IMG/VR virus record: IMGVR_UViG_3300032087_003179
Location: 1-48,774 of that record
Strand: one strand, 5' to 3'
Source of the DNA: a virus
Length of the DNA stretch: 48,774 bases
Below, one piece after another: positions 15,926 through 23,582 of this stretch. The stretch's first letter is position 1, and each line of letters starts with the position of its first letter. The notes under the pieces were generated by a model. It was not told the origin of the DNA. It worked only from the letters and a program-made list of their open reading frames with translations, and ran no database searches. The translations under genes and the position numbers were made by a program.

Positions 15926-16363
15926 ATGAAAATTTCTGTAATTTTTAACAATGAAAAACAAAGCTTGACTACTAACTCGCAAAGCTTTAAGAAAAACCAA
16001 TCAAGCGAATCAATCGCGTATCAATTAACCTACGCAATCGCCGAAGCTAGAGCTTTAATGCTTACCAATGGGGGACGAATGAAAAACGGCTTCAACTTTT
16101 CAAGACGTTTTGAAATTCAACTCGATATAGACGGCAAAATTCAAACACTACCTAACAGCGATTTTGTTGATTATTCCAAGACGTTCAGAGCAACGGAGCG
16201 CAAAGATAAAAACGGAAACGTGAAGCAAACATCTAAACAATGTTTTGAGAAATGTGCGAACGGAATCTACAAAGACATATTCGTAATCATTGAAAAGTCT
16301 TTGAATAGGTCTAAAGGTTTGAGCATTGAGTCAGTAACTGACAACGTAAAGTTTTTGAATTAA
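15926..16363 (+). CDS. Unknown protein, second gene of the unit, 145 aa
   Basis: A mixed alpha/beta protein with AYQLTYAIAEARALML helix near residue 32 and a beta pair FSRRFEIQLDIDGKI near 55-70. Again CGN and ATT/ATC codons are more common than in the neighbours. It is followed 23 bases later by a strong terminator, closing the unit. I recognise no family. Counter-defence or host-takeover roles are common for early phage genes in such positions but nothing here proves one. Confidence 0.65.
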   Translation: MKISVIFNNEKQSLTTNSQSFKKNQSSESIAYQLTYAIAEARALMLTNGGRMKNGFNFSRRFEIQLDIDGKIQTLPNSDFVDYSKTFRATERKDKNGNVKQTSKQCFEKCANGIYKDIFVIIEKSLNRSKGLSIESVTDNVKFLN

Positions 16364-16386
16364 GATAGCACACACCAAATAAATTG

Positions 16387-16412
16387 AGGGGAGTTTTTGC
16401 TCCCCTTTTTTT
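16387..16412 (+). terminator. Strong rho-independent terminator
   Basis: AGGGGAG and CTCCCCT form a perfect 7-bp stem with a 6-base loop, followed by seven T. It ends the two-gene transcript. Confidence 0.9.
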
Positions 16413-16455
16413 ATGGGCGACACTATCACAAATAGATGTAACAAAGGGTACGAAA

Positions 16456-16710
16456 ATGAAAAAGAACACACTTACAAAATTTGTCGTAACGTATGAAAGC
16501 AAACGCACGGCAAACAGAACAAGCATAGTAAAGGCAAGTGGACCAATCTCAATAGATCGGTTCGTTCCTATATCAAAGCTTAAGAGAATGTATAAAGACA
16601 TACATGAAGTAATTTATTTAGAGTTAAAAACAGATGGAGAAGAAATACCTACGCACGTATACACAAGCAAGGTAAATGATTGTCCAAGTAAAAGTAAAGG
16701 AGGGAAATAA
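16456..16710 (+). CDS. Unknown basic protein, 84 aa
   Basis: The ATG giving MKKNTLTKFVVTYESK is used because the upstream part of the frame runs through the terminator. Beta-rich start, then KLKRMYKDIHEVIYLELKTD. No motif recognised. It is the first gene of a long run of small accessory genes and is separated by one base from a membrane protein gene. Confidence 0.55.
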   Translation: MKKNTLTKFVVTYESKRTANRTSIVKASGPISIDRFVPISKLKRMYKDIHEVIYLELKTDGEEIPTHVYTSKVNDCPSKSKGGK

Positions 16711-16711
16711 A

Positions 16712-16897
16712 ATGAAACAATTTATATACCTATTAACGGCAATGATATTAACTATCGTTGCAACATTAATACCAAAAGAAGAAACAGCACTAACGATATT
16801 GTGCATAGTATTAATAGGAGTATTTGTAGTTCTCCATACAATAAAGACAACCAAGATACGAAAACAACTAAACGAAATGGAAGATGACAACGTTTAA
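16712..16897 (+). CDS. Small membrane protein with two helices, 61 aa
   Basis: The start at 16712 is preceded at 8 bases by AAAGGAGG, one of the few real Shine-Dalgarno boxes here. Two hydrophobic segments follow, FIYLLTAMILTIVATLI and ALTILCIVLIGVFVVLHTI, with a charged C-terminus (KIRKQLNEMEDD). An inner-membrane protein; superinfection exclusion is a possible role but unproven. Confidence 0.6.
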   Translation: MKQFIYLLTAMILTIVATLIPKEETALTILCIVLIGVFVVLHTIKTTKIRKQLNEMEDDNV

Positions 16898-17099
16898 TCT
16901 ATACAAATACAATGTAGTAGTTCGCTGGAAATACGACAACGAATACGAAACAATAGTACTGCATTCAATACAAGAGTATAAAAGCATTGAAGAGTTATCC
17001 TTTATGAACTATAACGGGCAAAGGGTAATACTTGGGTTTGAACTAATCGAGCCAACACTTAGAAAAGTAATAAATGAAAACCATTTAAATTGGAACTAA
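16884..17099 (+). CDS. Unknown protein, 71 aa
   Basis: Overlaps the membrane protein gene by 14 bases. Short, mostly beta-strand (YNVVVRWKYDNEYETIVLH), with a second half NGQRVILGFELIEPTLRK. Soluble. No family recognised; supported by its overlaps with both neighbours. Confidence 0.55.
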   Translation: MTTFNLYKYNVVVRWKYDNEYETIVLHSIQEYKSIEELSFMNYNGQRVILGFELIEPTLRKVINENHLNWN

Positions 17100-17314
17100 T
17101 GTTTATAGAAAGTACAACAGATACGACAAGAAAAGTATTACACAGAGAACTTGTCAATGCCTGGCACAGGATGAACAATGCAAAAGATAGAGGAGATAAG
17201 GAAGGAGAGAAGATAGCTCGACATACGTGGGGCGTACTGCATAACATCTGCCGAGACTTAAACATAGAAGCAAGTATAACTAAATTAGAAATCAGCCACG
17301 AAGCAGGGGCATAA
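17099..17314 (+). CDS. Helical unknown protein, 71 aa
   Basis: The ATG shares its first base with the last base of the previous stop (TAATG), which decides the start over an in-frame TTG nine bases upstream. Helical and charged throughout, with HRELVNAWHRMNNAKDRGDK. No function recognised. Confidence 0.5.
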   Translation: MFIESTTDTTRKVLHRELVNAWHRMNNAKDRGDKEGEKIARHTWGVLHNICRDLNIEASITKLEISHEAGA

Positions 17315-17327
17315 ATTACTATCACGA

Positions 17328-17483
17328 ATGAAACAATATAAGTTTACAGGATTCGCACACGATAAAAGCGTAATTGACTACGCCATAATAAATGCATACA
17401 GCTACAAAGAAGCATTGCAACACGCAAGATTCTTCATTGGATTTAGTATAGTAAAAAGTTACACCTTAAAAATGGTAAGATGA
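17328..17483 (+). CDS. Small unknown protein, 51 aa
   Basis: An ATG-to-TGA frame whose stop overlaps the next start in ATGA. The product begins MKQYKFTGFAHDKSV and contains AYSYKEALQHARFFIGF, a pattern found in small proteins that fold as a beta-alpha unit. Function unknown. Confidence 0.55.
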   Translation: MKQYKFTGFAHDKSVIDYAIINAYSYKEALQHARFFIGFSIVKSYTLKMVR

Positions 17484-18151
17484 AAACAAAACAGTTAATC
17501 TACGAAATGCTAACCGAGAACACAGGCAGACATATGCTTGACTCAGGTGGAGCGTATGGTCGCAATTGGGAACGCAACCAGAAGAAAACAATCGAAGACT
17601 TTGAGAATGAAGAAGAGGAGACATTTACTTTCGATGGCGATTACATTGAGAGAACGGTATCCGTATTCCATTACCTCAGCCAATTGGAGTTAGACGATAT
17701 ATGCGAAGAGTTCAATAGCTTAAACACCAATCCAGACGATTGGGAAGGAGATATACATGGCAAAGATTCGGTATATGGGGTGAGCAGACAAGCAGCTGAA
17801 TACTTGAACGAAAACTTCGAGGTAGAGGTAGATAGAACGTGGAACACATACAATGGAGAGTCAGACCTATCTCAAATCTTACAGGGAAGTAACCTAACGA
17901 TATTTGATGAACACTACATCTTAATTCAGATACATGGAGGATGTGATGCGAGGGGAGGGTACACCGATGCGAAGTTATTTAAGTTACAGGATGAATACTA
18001 TATCCATGAGTACCTGCAAGAGTTAAAGTATCAAGACGAGATAATTGAGGAGTTGGAGCATTGGGATGAAGATGAAATCATCAAGCACCCATACAAAGAC
18101 AAAGAGTATAAAGTAAAAGAAGTATTACAAATTCTAAATCAAGAAGCATGA
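17480..18151 (+). CDS. Conserved phage protein with TGRHMLDSGGAYGRNWERN motif, 223 aa
   Basis: The N-terminal motif at residues 15-33 is one I have met in accessory regions of unrelated phages, so this is a travelling phage gene. The rest is acidic, with a central SVYGVSRQAAEYLNENF and an aromatic C-terminal part rich in Glu, Tyr and Asp. It starts in ATGA overlap with the gene before and ends in ATGA overlap with the next. No enzymatic motif is apparent; function unknown. Confidence 0.65.
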   Translation: MKTKQLIYEMLTENTGRHMLDSGGAYGRNWERNQKKTIEDFENEEEETFTFDGDYIERTVSVFHYLSQLELDDICEEFNSLNTNPDDWEGDIHGKDSVYGVSRQAAEYLNENFEVEVDRTWNTYNGESDLSQILQGSNLTIFDEHYILIQIHGGCDARGGYTDAKLFKLQDEYYIHEYLQELKYQDEIIEELEHWDEDEIIKHPYKDKEYKVKEVLQILNQEA

Positions 18152-18360
18152 CAAAGAAAGAAAGAGCAATCATCATTGATTTCGAAGAAGACCTTTGGAC
18201 AAGATTTCGGCAGTATGAACAAGAATTAAAAGAACTATTAGAGAAAAAAGAAACGAAAGAAGAACAATTAGAAGCTACTAAATGGCTAGCTAACAACTGT
18301 AGAGCTAAATGGGTTGCAGTAAACGATCTAAAGCACAAGCTAAAAGTATACAGGAAATGA
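18148..18360 (+). CDS. Helical coiled-coil protein, 70 aa
   Basis: Begins in an ATGA overlap. A single long charged helix pair with RQYEQELKELLEKKETKEEQ in the middle, so probably oligomeric. No family recognised. Confidence 0.5.
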   Translation: MTKKERAIIIDFEEDLWTRFRQYEQELKELLEKKETKEEQLEATKWLANNCRAKWVAVNDLKHKLKVYRK

Positions 18361-18617
18361 GAAAGAAAAGTATAAAAACCAATGAAGACTTAGTAAGGGA
18401 CTTAATGAATTACTCACCTTACGGAGCACTATGTCAACCATTCATCATACAAGCAATACGAGAGTATGCAAAGGAAGTAGTAGACGATGAAGAAAACCTA
18501 CTAAAGAAAGAGAAAGAAGACGAATCAAATGGTAGAATATCAATCATATCTACAAGTGCATGGATAGGCATAGCCAAAGATATCATAGAAAGAATGGATA
18601 AATTTTACGAAAGATGA
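18357..18617 (+). CDS. Unknown protein, 86 aa
   Basis: The start at 18357 overlaps the previous stop in ATGA; a longer frame upstream is rejected. The protein starts MRKKSIKTNEDLVRDLMNYS, contains SPYGALCQPFIIQAIREYA near residue 19 and ends helical. The SPyGaL-x-q-F-ii-Ai pattern occurs in small phage proteins of unknown function. Confidence 0.6.
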   Translation: MRKKSIKTNEDLVRDLMNYSPYGALCQPFIIQAIREYAKEVVDDEENLLKKEKEDESNGRISIISTSAWIGIAKDIIERMDKFYER

Positions 18618-18775
18618 GTGAAGAAGAATTAAATCAGTATGCTAATTGGTTGTTACAAGAGTGTAATAGTCCAGTAAGTGAAATAGAATGGTTAGTTTCA
18701 CAATTGCCACCAAATATTCAGAATGAAATTAGAGATAATGTATTAAAGTTTTTAGACCAAAACAAAGATGAGTAA
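18614..18775 (+). CDS. Small helical protein, 53 aa
   Basis: ATG overlaps the previous stop in ATGA and its stop overlaps the next start by 8 bases. The product MSEEELNQYANWLLQECN and on is acidic and helical. Function unknown. Confidence 0.55.
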   Translation: MSEEELNQYANWLLQECNSPVSEIEWLVSQLPPNIQNEIRDNVLKFLDQNKDE

Positions 18776-19481
18776 AATAAAATTACTGAGTCATGGTAGC
18801 ACCAACTATAAGACTGCCAAGAATCAACACATTACAGAGTCTTACATATTGTACCTTAGCCCATACAAACAAAACAGCTTCGGCAAAAATGTATGTGGCA
18901 ACGCTACAAAAGGATGCATAGAGTCCTGCTTGTATACTGCAGGTAGGGGCGCATTCTCAAATGTACAAAAGGCTAGGCAAAGAAGGACAGACTTCTTCTT
19001 TAGTGACATGCCAGGATTCCTTACACAACTATACAAGGAACTATACCTTATCAATGCAGAGGCAATGCTTGAGAACCGAGCAGTAGCCATACGGCTAAAC
19101 GGAACGTCTGACCTAGACTTCTTCTCCTTGTTTAACATTAAGGATATTACAACTGATTCACTGTCACGCTTTTCCAACCTCGTGTTCTACGATTACACAA
19201 AGAATCTAAAACGTGCGTTAAAATATCTAGGCACGAACTACCATCTCACATTATCAAAGTCAGAATCAAACAAAGAAGAGTGTGTAGAATACCTAAAACA
19301 GGGTGGTAATGTGGCAATGGTATTCGATAAAATACCCGATATGTGGTGGGGATATGAAGTAGTAAACGGAGATGAAAGTGATCTACGATATATGGATAGA
19401 CAAAACGTCATCATAGGATTAAAAGCAAAAGGTAAGGCTAGAAAAGATACCTCAGGATTCGTAATTAAAACATATGAGTAA
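18768..19481 (+). CDS. Gp88-like cysteine-motif protein, 237 aa
   Basis: The region CGNATKGCIESCLYTAGRG (residues 43-61) with Cys43, Cys50 and Cys54, followed by VQKARQRRTDFFF, is the signature of the phage Gp88 family (related domains are seen in mycobacteriophage and other phage accessory regions). The three cysteines could hold an iron-sulfur cluster or zinc. Later strands contain AVAIRLNGTSDLDFF and FYDYTKNLKRAL, suggesting a barrel-like fold. The biochemical function of the family is not known to me. Confidence 0.7.
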   Translation: MSKIKLLSHGSTNYKTAKNQHITESYILYLSPYKQNSFGKNVCGNATKGCIESCLYTAGRGAFSNVQKARQRRTDFFFSDMPGFLTQLYKELYLINAEAMLENRAVAIRLNGTSDLDFFSLFNIKDITTDSLSRFSNLVFYDYTKNLKRALKYLGTNYHLTLSKSESNKEECVEYLKQGGNVAMVFDKIPDMWWGYEVVNGDESDLRYMDRQNVIIGLKAKGKARKDTSGFVIKTYE

Positions 19482-20032
19482 TGGCAAATAATTGTTACAA
19501 CCATGCAACAGTGTATGGTAAAAAAGAAGTGTTAGACGAGATAGAAGAAAAGTTTAACAAATACACGGACTACGATTACCTAGTCCTTTGGGGAGACATG
19601 GTACTCAATAAGGAAGTAGAGAGAAATATTAAAGATGATTACTACTACTATGACACTAGGTGGTGGGACTTTGATATACAAAGATACGATGACAGCATGA
19701 TGATTTCAGGAGATAGTGCATGGGGTCCACCACTAAAACTACTTCAAGAACTAACAGAAGTATACGATGTAGTAGTAGAAGGAAGCTATGACGAACCAGG
19801 CATGGACATAGCAGGTGAGTTCAAGTGTGAGAAAGGAGAAATAGAAGACATCGAAATGACTTGTTGGGAATTGAAATTAAAAGACGATAGACAATATGCA
19901 ATCGAATGCTTACTAGAAGACCTTGAGTGTTGTGATTGGGAATTCGATACAAAAGACTATCCAGGACTAACAAGTAAAGAGATTGAATACATAGAAGAAC
20001 AAATAAAAATAAGTAAAGATGAACGACTATAA
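19481..20032 (+). CDS. Api92/YubB-like ferredoxin-fold protein, 183 aa
   Basis: The start MANNCYNHATVYGKKEVL and the motif SGDSAWGPPLKLL near residue 76, followed by DEPGMDIAGEF, match the Api92-like/YubB family (formerly DUF1281), small proteins with a ferredoxin-like fold encoded on plasmids and phages. The first codon overlaps the previous stop (TAATG). The C-terminal part is acidic. Role in the phage unknown; possibly nucleic-acid or protein binding. Confidence 0.7.
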   Translation: MANNCYNHATVYGKKEVLDEIEEKFNKYTDYDYLVLWGDMVLNKEVERNIKDDYYYYDTRWWDFDIQRYDDSMMISGDSAWGPPLKLLQELTEVYDVVVEGSYDEPGMDIAGEFKCEKGEIEDIEMTCWELKLKDDRQYAIECLLEDLECCDWEFDTKDYPGLTSKEIEYIEEQIKISKDERL

Positions 20033-20192
20033 AGCAGTAGGTCTAGCGGAAGGCTGGATACACACAAACGATGAAGATGAAATAATAGATGCATGGCAGT
20101 ACTTACATGACACAGGGTTAGCATACAAGCTACAAGGATGGTTCGGAAGGACTGCAAAGAATTTATTAGAACAAGGAATAATAACCAATTAA
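20019..20192 (+). CDS. Small phage protein with TGLAYKLQGWFGRTA motif, 57 aa
   Basis: An ATG-to-TAA frame overlapping the previous gene by 14 bases. The core LHDTGLAYKLQGWFGRTA is widespread in small proteins of unrelated phages, which makes the gene certain although the role is unknown. Acidic N-terminus (HTNDEDEIIDAWQ). Confidence 0.7.
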   Translation: MNDYKAVGLAEGWIHTNDEDEIIDAWQYLHDTGLAYKLQGWFGRTAKNLLEQGIITN

Positions 20193-20202
20193 AAAAATAG
20201 AT

Positions 20203-20514
20203 ATGTCAAAGTACAAAGAATTAAGATTAAACCCACCAAAACTAAATATAAAGAAAGGTGCAAGAGAAGTGATATTCACAACGATATCAGTTATGTGTGA
20301 CAACAAGCACACCATAAGTTTTAGAAAGAATGACAACGGTGATTTTAAAATGAGTGGAATGGGATACGCCCTATCTAATTGGCAGTTTGGATATAGAGAG
20401 GGTGGAATTGAACCATATCAAATAGAATGGGAAGCAGACAATGAGAATTGGGTTGACGTAATAGATATGATAAACTCAGGAACAGAAGTAATTAAAGAAG
20501 TAGTAAGCAGATAA
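20203..20514 (+). CDS. Unknown protein, 103 aa
   Basis: Basic N-terminus then beta strands (VIFTTISVMCDNKHTISF) and a tryptophan-containing C-terminal helix. Soluble. No family recognised; supported by tight spacing and coding-like composition. Confidence 0.6.
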   Translation: MSKYKELRLNPPKLNIKKGAREVIFTTISVMCDNKHTISFRKNDNGDFKMSGMGYALSNWQFGYREGGIEPYQIEWEADNENWVDVIDMINSGTEVIKEVVSR

Positions 20515-20524
20515 ATAAATAGTT

Positions 20525-20782
20525 ATGAACACTAAAGACAAAAACGGATACAAAACAGAATGGTCCGTAAAAATAGGTAAGAGACTAAAAGGAAGAAAGA
20601 TAGTTAATGTTAGATGGATGGATGACCAAGAAGTAGAGGATATGGGTTGGTATGGATCAGCAGTAGTCATACAACTAGACGATGGGACATTACTGTTTCC
20701 TTCTCGAGACGATGAAGGTAACGATGCTGGGTCATTGTTCGGAGCCAAAGGAGATGAATTCTTTGTAGTACCTGTGATATGA
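20525..20782 (+). CDS. Conserved small phage protein, 85 aa
   Basis: Contains DMGWYGSAVVIQLDDGTLLF followed by PSRDDEGNDAGSLFGA, a pattern common to a family of small phage proteins that I know only as conserved hypotheticals. Beta-rich, perhaps a small barrel. Its stop overlaps the next start in ATGA. Confidence 0.7.
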   Translation: MNTKDKNGYKTEWSVKIGKRLKGRKIVNVRWMDDQEVEDMGWYGSAVVIQLDDGTLLFPSRDDEGNDAGSLFGAKGDEFFVVPVI

Positions 20783-21159
20783 AAAGAAAGTATAAGATAA
20801 GGTATCACCTCGGAGCAGGTGAGAACTACATGAAGTGGAGAGTTGAAGACACAACCTCCAAAGAAGTAAAGTTTTTAGACACTGAAGACTTTGAAATGTC
20901 ATTGAAAAATGCTAAATTGTATAACCAAAAAGGAGCAGCAGAGAAGATATACAATGGCTCAAGCAAGACCGTTTGTGCATGGATAATGGCTGAAGAAATA
21001 TTTCCAAACCCCGACTATATGTTTGTAGCATTCGATAAGATTATATCTTATAATCCACGAGTTGCTCCACACTGGCGAGACCATAACGGTAAGAACGTAG
21101 ACAAGCAGGAGTTTGAAGAGATATACATAGATAAAAAAGAAATATTCACATTAAAATAA
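20779..21159 (+). CDS. Conserved phage protein, 126 aa
   Basis: Begins with a beta-rich KIRYHLGAGENYMKWRVED and contains KTVCAWIMAEEIF near residue 63; this combination recurs in phage hypothetical proteins that accompany the 85-residue family before it. The last third is basic and aromatic (HWRDHNGKNVD). Function unknown. Confidence 0.65.
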   Translation: MKRKYKIRYHLGAGENYMKWRVEDTTSKEVKFLDTEDFEMSLKNAKLYNQKGAAEKIYNGSSKTVCAWIMAEEIFPNPDYMFVAFDKIISYNPRVAPHWRDHNGKNVDKQEFEEIYIDKKEIFTLK

Positions 21160-21164
21160 ACAAC

Positions 21165-21521
21165 ATGGGATTCTTTAGTTGGAAAACAACGGACACAAAA
21201 AGAAGCATATGTAATGCGTTTTCAGGTAAGAGAACATTTACAGTTTATATGACATCCTCTGATGGCACAACGTATATAGAGGATAAATATCAAGGATACG
21301 GAGAGTTTGATGGTAAAGACTTTCATGTACTACTTGCCGAAATGAATAAAGATATTATAAACAATGTCGATGGCAAGGAACTTAGAGATAAAGGTATAGA
21401 ATTATATTTTGGAGACTATAAGAATGTAAAGTTTCCATTATTAACTGAAAACAAACCTAAAGAGTATAAGAACATAAAGCCTAAGGATTGTAAGTATCAA
21501 GGGTATTTTTATAACTGGTAA
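21165..21521 (+). CDS. Conserved phage protein MGFFSWKTTDT family, 118 aa
   Basis: The N-terminus MGFFSWKTTDTKRSI and the central YQGYGEFDGKDFHVLLAEMN mark a phage protein family found in many accessory regions. It looks beta-rich and is soluble. A leader of 19 bases including the start is repeated exactly before the next gene. Function unknown. Confidence 0.7.
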   Translation: MGFFSWKTTDTKRSICNAFSGKRTFTVYMTSSDGTTYIEDKYQGYGEFDGKDFHVLLAEMNKDIINNVDGKELRDKGIELYFGDYKNVKFPLLTENKPKEYKNIKPKDCKYQGYFYNW

Positions 21522-21530
21522 ATAAACAAC

Positions 21531-21692
21531 ATGGGATTTTTTCAAGAAAACTACGAAAGAAAATCAAAAGAGGTTTTCAACATGTCCTATAAAAAACTAT
21601 CGGACAACCAAAAGAAACAAGTTAAAGATGAGGTACATAAAACATTATCTGATCTACTTAATTTCACAGAACAAGTATTTAAAATAAAGTAA
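21531..21692 (+). CDS. Small protein sharing the start of its neighbour, 53 aa
   Basis: The leader and first codons (AAATAAACAACATGGGATT) are identical to those of the gene at 21165, so the start was probably copied by a local duplication. After MGFF the sequence is unrelated: charged and helical (ENYERKSKEVFNMSYKKL). Function unknown. Confidence 0.6.
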   Translation: MGFFQENYERKSKEVFNMSYKKLSDNQKKQVKDEVHKTLSDLLNFTEQVFKIK

Positions 21693-21693
21693 C

Positions 21694-21939
21694 ATGAAAG
21701 AAGAAATTGAATACTTCATCGGTATGATGGAAAGCGCATACACGTATGGCAACATGGAGAAAGACTCATATGCTTTCAAGAAATACCTTCTTCCGTATAA
21801 GGAGAGGCTTGGAGATAGATTGTTCAATGCATTATACGATGCATACTATAAAGAACTTAGAGATAACTATGAAGTGATATATAACGTAGGCACTGATTCA
21901 GAAGGAGGAACTTATAATAGTTTAAAAAGAAAGTCATGA
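21694..21939 (+). CDS. Helical acidic protein, 81 aa
   Basis: Follows the previous stop by one base. Helical with many Tyr (FIGMMESAYTYGNMEKDSYA). The stop overlaps the next start in ATGA. No family recognised. Confidence 0.6.
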   Translation: MKEEIEYFIGMMESAYTYGNMEKDSYAFKKYLLPYKERLGDRLFNALYDAYYKELRDNYEVIYNVGTDSEGGTYNSLKRKS

Positions 21940-22319
21940 AAGAAATGGAATGGTACGATGGTGGCGATGGTGTCACCTATGAAACATGGAAAGACGAAGA
22001 TGGTGACCTATATCTTGTTCCAATAGAAATTGTCAGAGACTTTGACAATGCAGAAAAAATAGAAAAATTTGCAAGACGTTGCGATGCCACAGGATTTGGC
22101 ATAAAAAAAGGATACGTAGTAGGTGATGGAGAACTACACTTCTCTGAAATAAAATTCGTAATCAATTGGCTGAGAAGTCGTGGTGGCATGGAAGGTCTAT
22201 CTGACGAATTCATACTAGAAGAGGCATATAATAACGAGGAGTACTACTATACCGAATGGGAAGAATTAGATGATGACCATCACTACCTTTATGATGGTAC
22301 ATATGTAGAAACAATTTAA
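21936..22319 (+). CDS. Acidic unknown protein, 127 aa
   Basis: Strongly acidic, with beta-type start (YDGGDGVTYETWKDEDGDLY) and a very acidic, Tyr-rich C-terminus (EEYYYTEWEELDDDHHY). Possibly a DNA-mimic-type protein by charge alone, but no family is recognised. Confidence 0.6.
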   Translation: MKEMEWYDGGDGVTYETWKDEDGDLYLVPIEIVRDFDNAEKIEKFARRCDATGFGIKKGYVVGDGELHFSEIKFVINWLRSRGGMEGLSDEFILEEAYNNEEYYYTEWEELDDDHHYLYDGTYVETI

Positions 22320-22334
22320 TAATAACCAATAATT

Positions 22335-22613
22335 ATGAAAACAAAGCTTAAGATTAAATCACAAGATTTTATTGATTGGTATTTCAATAGTAGCTCAGAC
22401 CAAGAGCAAGAAGATATTAGGATGTCTTTCGGTAAAGAACTAGCAGAAACATTATTCTTAGATGGTAAATACACTATCACTTCTAGAGAAATATTACATC
22501 GCGTAAACACAGATGTTATACCTGTAAGGCTAGTAAAAGGATTTGAAGACTCAGATCCTGATTTAGAGATAGGAGATTTAGATATTGGTAATTACGAAAT
22601 ACAATTGATATGA
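22335..22613 (+). CDS. Unknown protein, 92 aa
   Basis: Mixed helix/strand, acidic C-terminus (DSDPDLEIGDLDIGNYE). Its stop overlaps the methyltransferase start in ATGA, so it may work with it. No family recognised. Confidence 0.6.
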   Translation: MKTKLKIKSQDFIDWYFNSSSDQEQEDIRMSFGKELAETLFLDGKYTITSREILHRVNTDVIPVRLVKGFEDSDPDLEIGDLDIGNYEIQLI

Positions 22614-23239
22614 GAATATTAGTAGCATGCGAAGAGAGTCAAGCAATAACAAAAGAGTTAAGACAACTCGGACACGAAGCATACTCATGCGATATACTAC
22701 CATGTAGTGGTGGGCATCCAGAGTGGCACATCCAAGGAGACGTATTAGAGCAATTAGATAAAGGTTGGGACATGATGATTGCACATCCTCCATGTACGTA
22801 CTTAGCGGTAAGTGGTGCTAGGTGGATGTATAATAAAGATGGAAGTGTTAATGAAGAAAGACACAAGAACCAACAAGAAGCACTTGACTTCGTTCAGAAG
22901 CTCATGGATGCACCAATAGAAAAAATAGCTGTAGAAAATCCTATTAGCGTTATAAGTAGCAGAATCAGAAAACCTGATCAAATAATACAGCCATGGATGT
23001 TTGGCGATGAAGCAACCAAGTCAACCTGCTTGTGGCTAAAGAACTTACCACATATACAGCCAACCAAAGTAGTTGGTAAAGGAGAAAAGGTTGTATTCAA
23101 GTCAGGCAAATCACATCCTAAATGGTATGCAGACGCATTATCAAAAGCAAAGACTGCTGAGGAAAGAAGAAGTTTAAGAAGCAAGACGTTTCCTGGAATG
23201 GCTAAAGCAATAGCAAAACAATTTACACAAAGCATATGA
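22610..23239 (+). CDS. Cytosine-5 DNA methyltransferase-like protein, 209 aa
   Basis: The start MRILVACEESQAITKELRQL with YSCDILPCSGG gives the SAM-binding motif I and the acidic loop. HPPCT at 59-63 holds the catalytic Pro-Cys of motif IV, and VENP near 108-111 matches the motif VI Glu. The protein is shorter than full Dcm-type enzymes and lacks an obvious target-recognition domain. Such orphan phage enzymes may protect DNA from host restriction. No restriction partner is encoded nearby. Activity and target are unproven. Confidence 0.75.
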   Translation: MRILVACEESQAITKELRQLGHEAYSCDILPCSGGHPEWHIQGDVLEQLDKGWDMMIAHPPCTYLAVSGARWMYNKDGSVNEERHKNQQEALDFVQKLMDAPIEKIAVENPISVISSRIRKPDQIIQPWMFGDEATKSTCLWLKNLPHIQPTKVVGKGEKVVFKSGKSHPKWYADALSKAKTAEERRSLRSKTFPGMAKAIAKQFTQSI

Positions 23240-23406
23240 ACACATTTCACATTTGCTACCTACTAGGTAGAGACCTTTGCACAGGAGTTAATATTAAAGC
23301 AGACACTTATATTAACGCAATAAAAGAATTCAAGCATAATTACTCAGCAGAATCCACAATAGTTTACGTAACAAGATTAAAAGAATACATTGACACTACT
23401 TTTTGA
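23236..23406 (+). CDS. Small unknown protein, 56 aa
   Basis: ATG overlaps the methyltransferase stop in ATGA; ends at a TGA. The product MNTFHICYLLGRDLCTGVN has a short beta-alpha pattern and a C-terminal part ending in LKEYIDTTF. Function unknown. Confidence 0.55.
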   Translation: MNTFHICYLLGRDLCTGVNIKADTYINAIKEFKHNYSAESTIVYVTRLKEYIDTTF

Positions 23407-23572
23407 CATAATAGTATTATTGTTTTTTATTTCCTTGTACATTTTGTCAGTTATATTACTATTTACTGACCATGGACACTTATTTGTAGACCTAATAACA
23501 GCATGGTATGTATACTTATTCACACAAGTGTTTTATGCATTAATAGTAGAAAAGATTAATAAATCAAAATAA
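23390..23572 (+). CDS. Two-helix membrane protein with TTG start, 60 aa
   Basis: The only in-frame start is TTG at 23390, inside the previous gene. Hydrophobic segments are LLFDIIVLLFFISLYILSVI and LITAWYVYLFTQVFYALIV, with a basic C-terminus (EKINKSK). An inner-membrane protein of unknown role; the alternative start lowers certainty. Confidence 0.5.
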   Translation: MTLLFDIIVLLFFISLYILSVILLFTDHGHLFVDLITAWYVYLFTQVFYALIVEKINKSK

Positions 23573-23582
23573 CTAACTTAGT

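Noticed and set aside
20476-20808. Minus-strand frames of 80-110 codons inside the accessory belt and similar antisense frames elsewhere
   Set aside because: They mirror well-packed genes on the other strand, lack suitable starts and have Ser/Leu-rich compositions expected of antisense frames.
21936-22319. DNA-mimic (Ocr-like or Arn-like) protein
   Set aside because: Only overall negative charge supports this; no family pattern is visible, so no such function is assigned.
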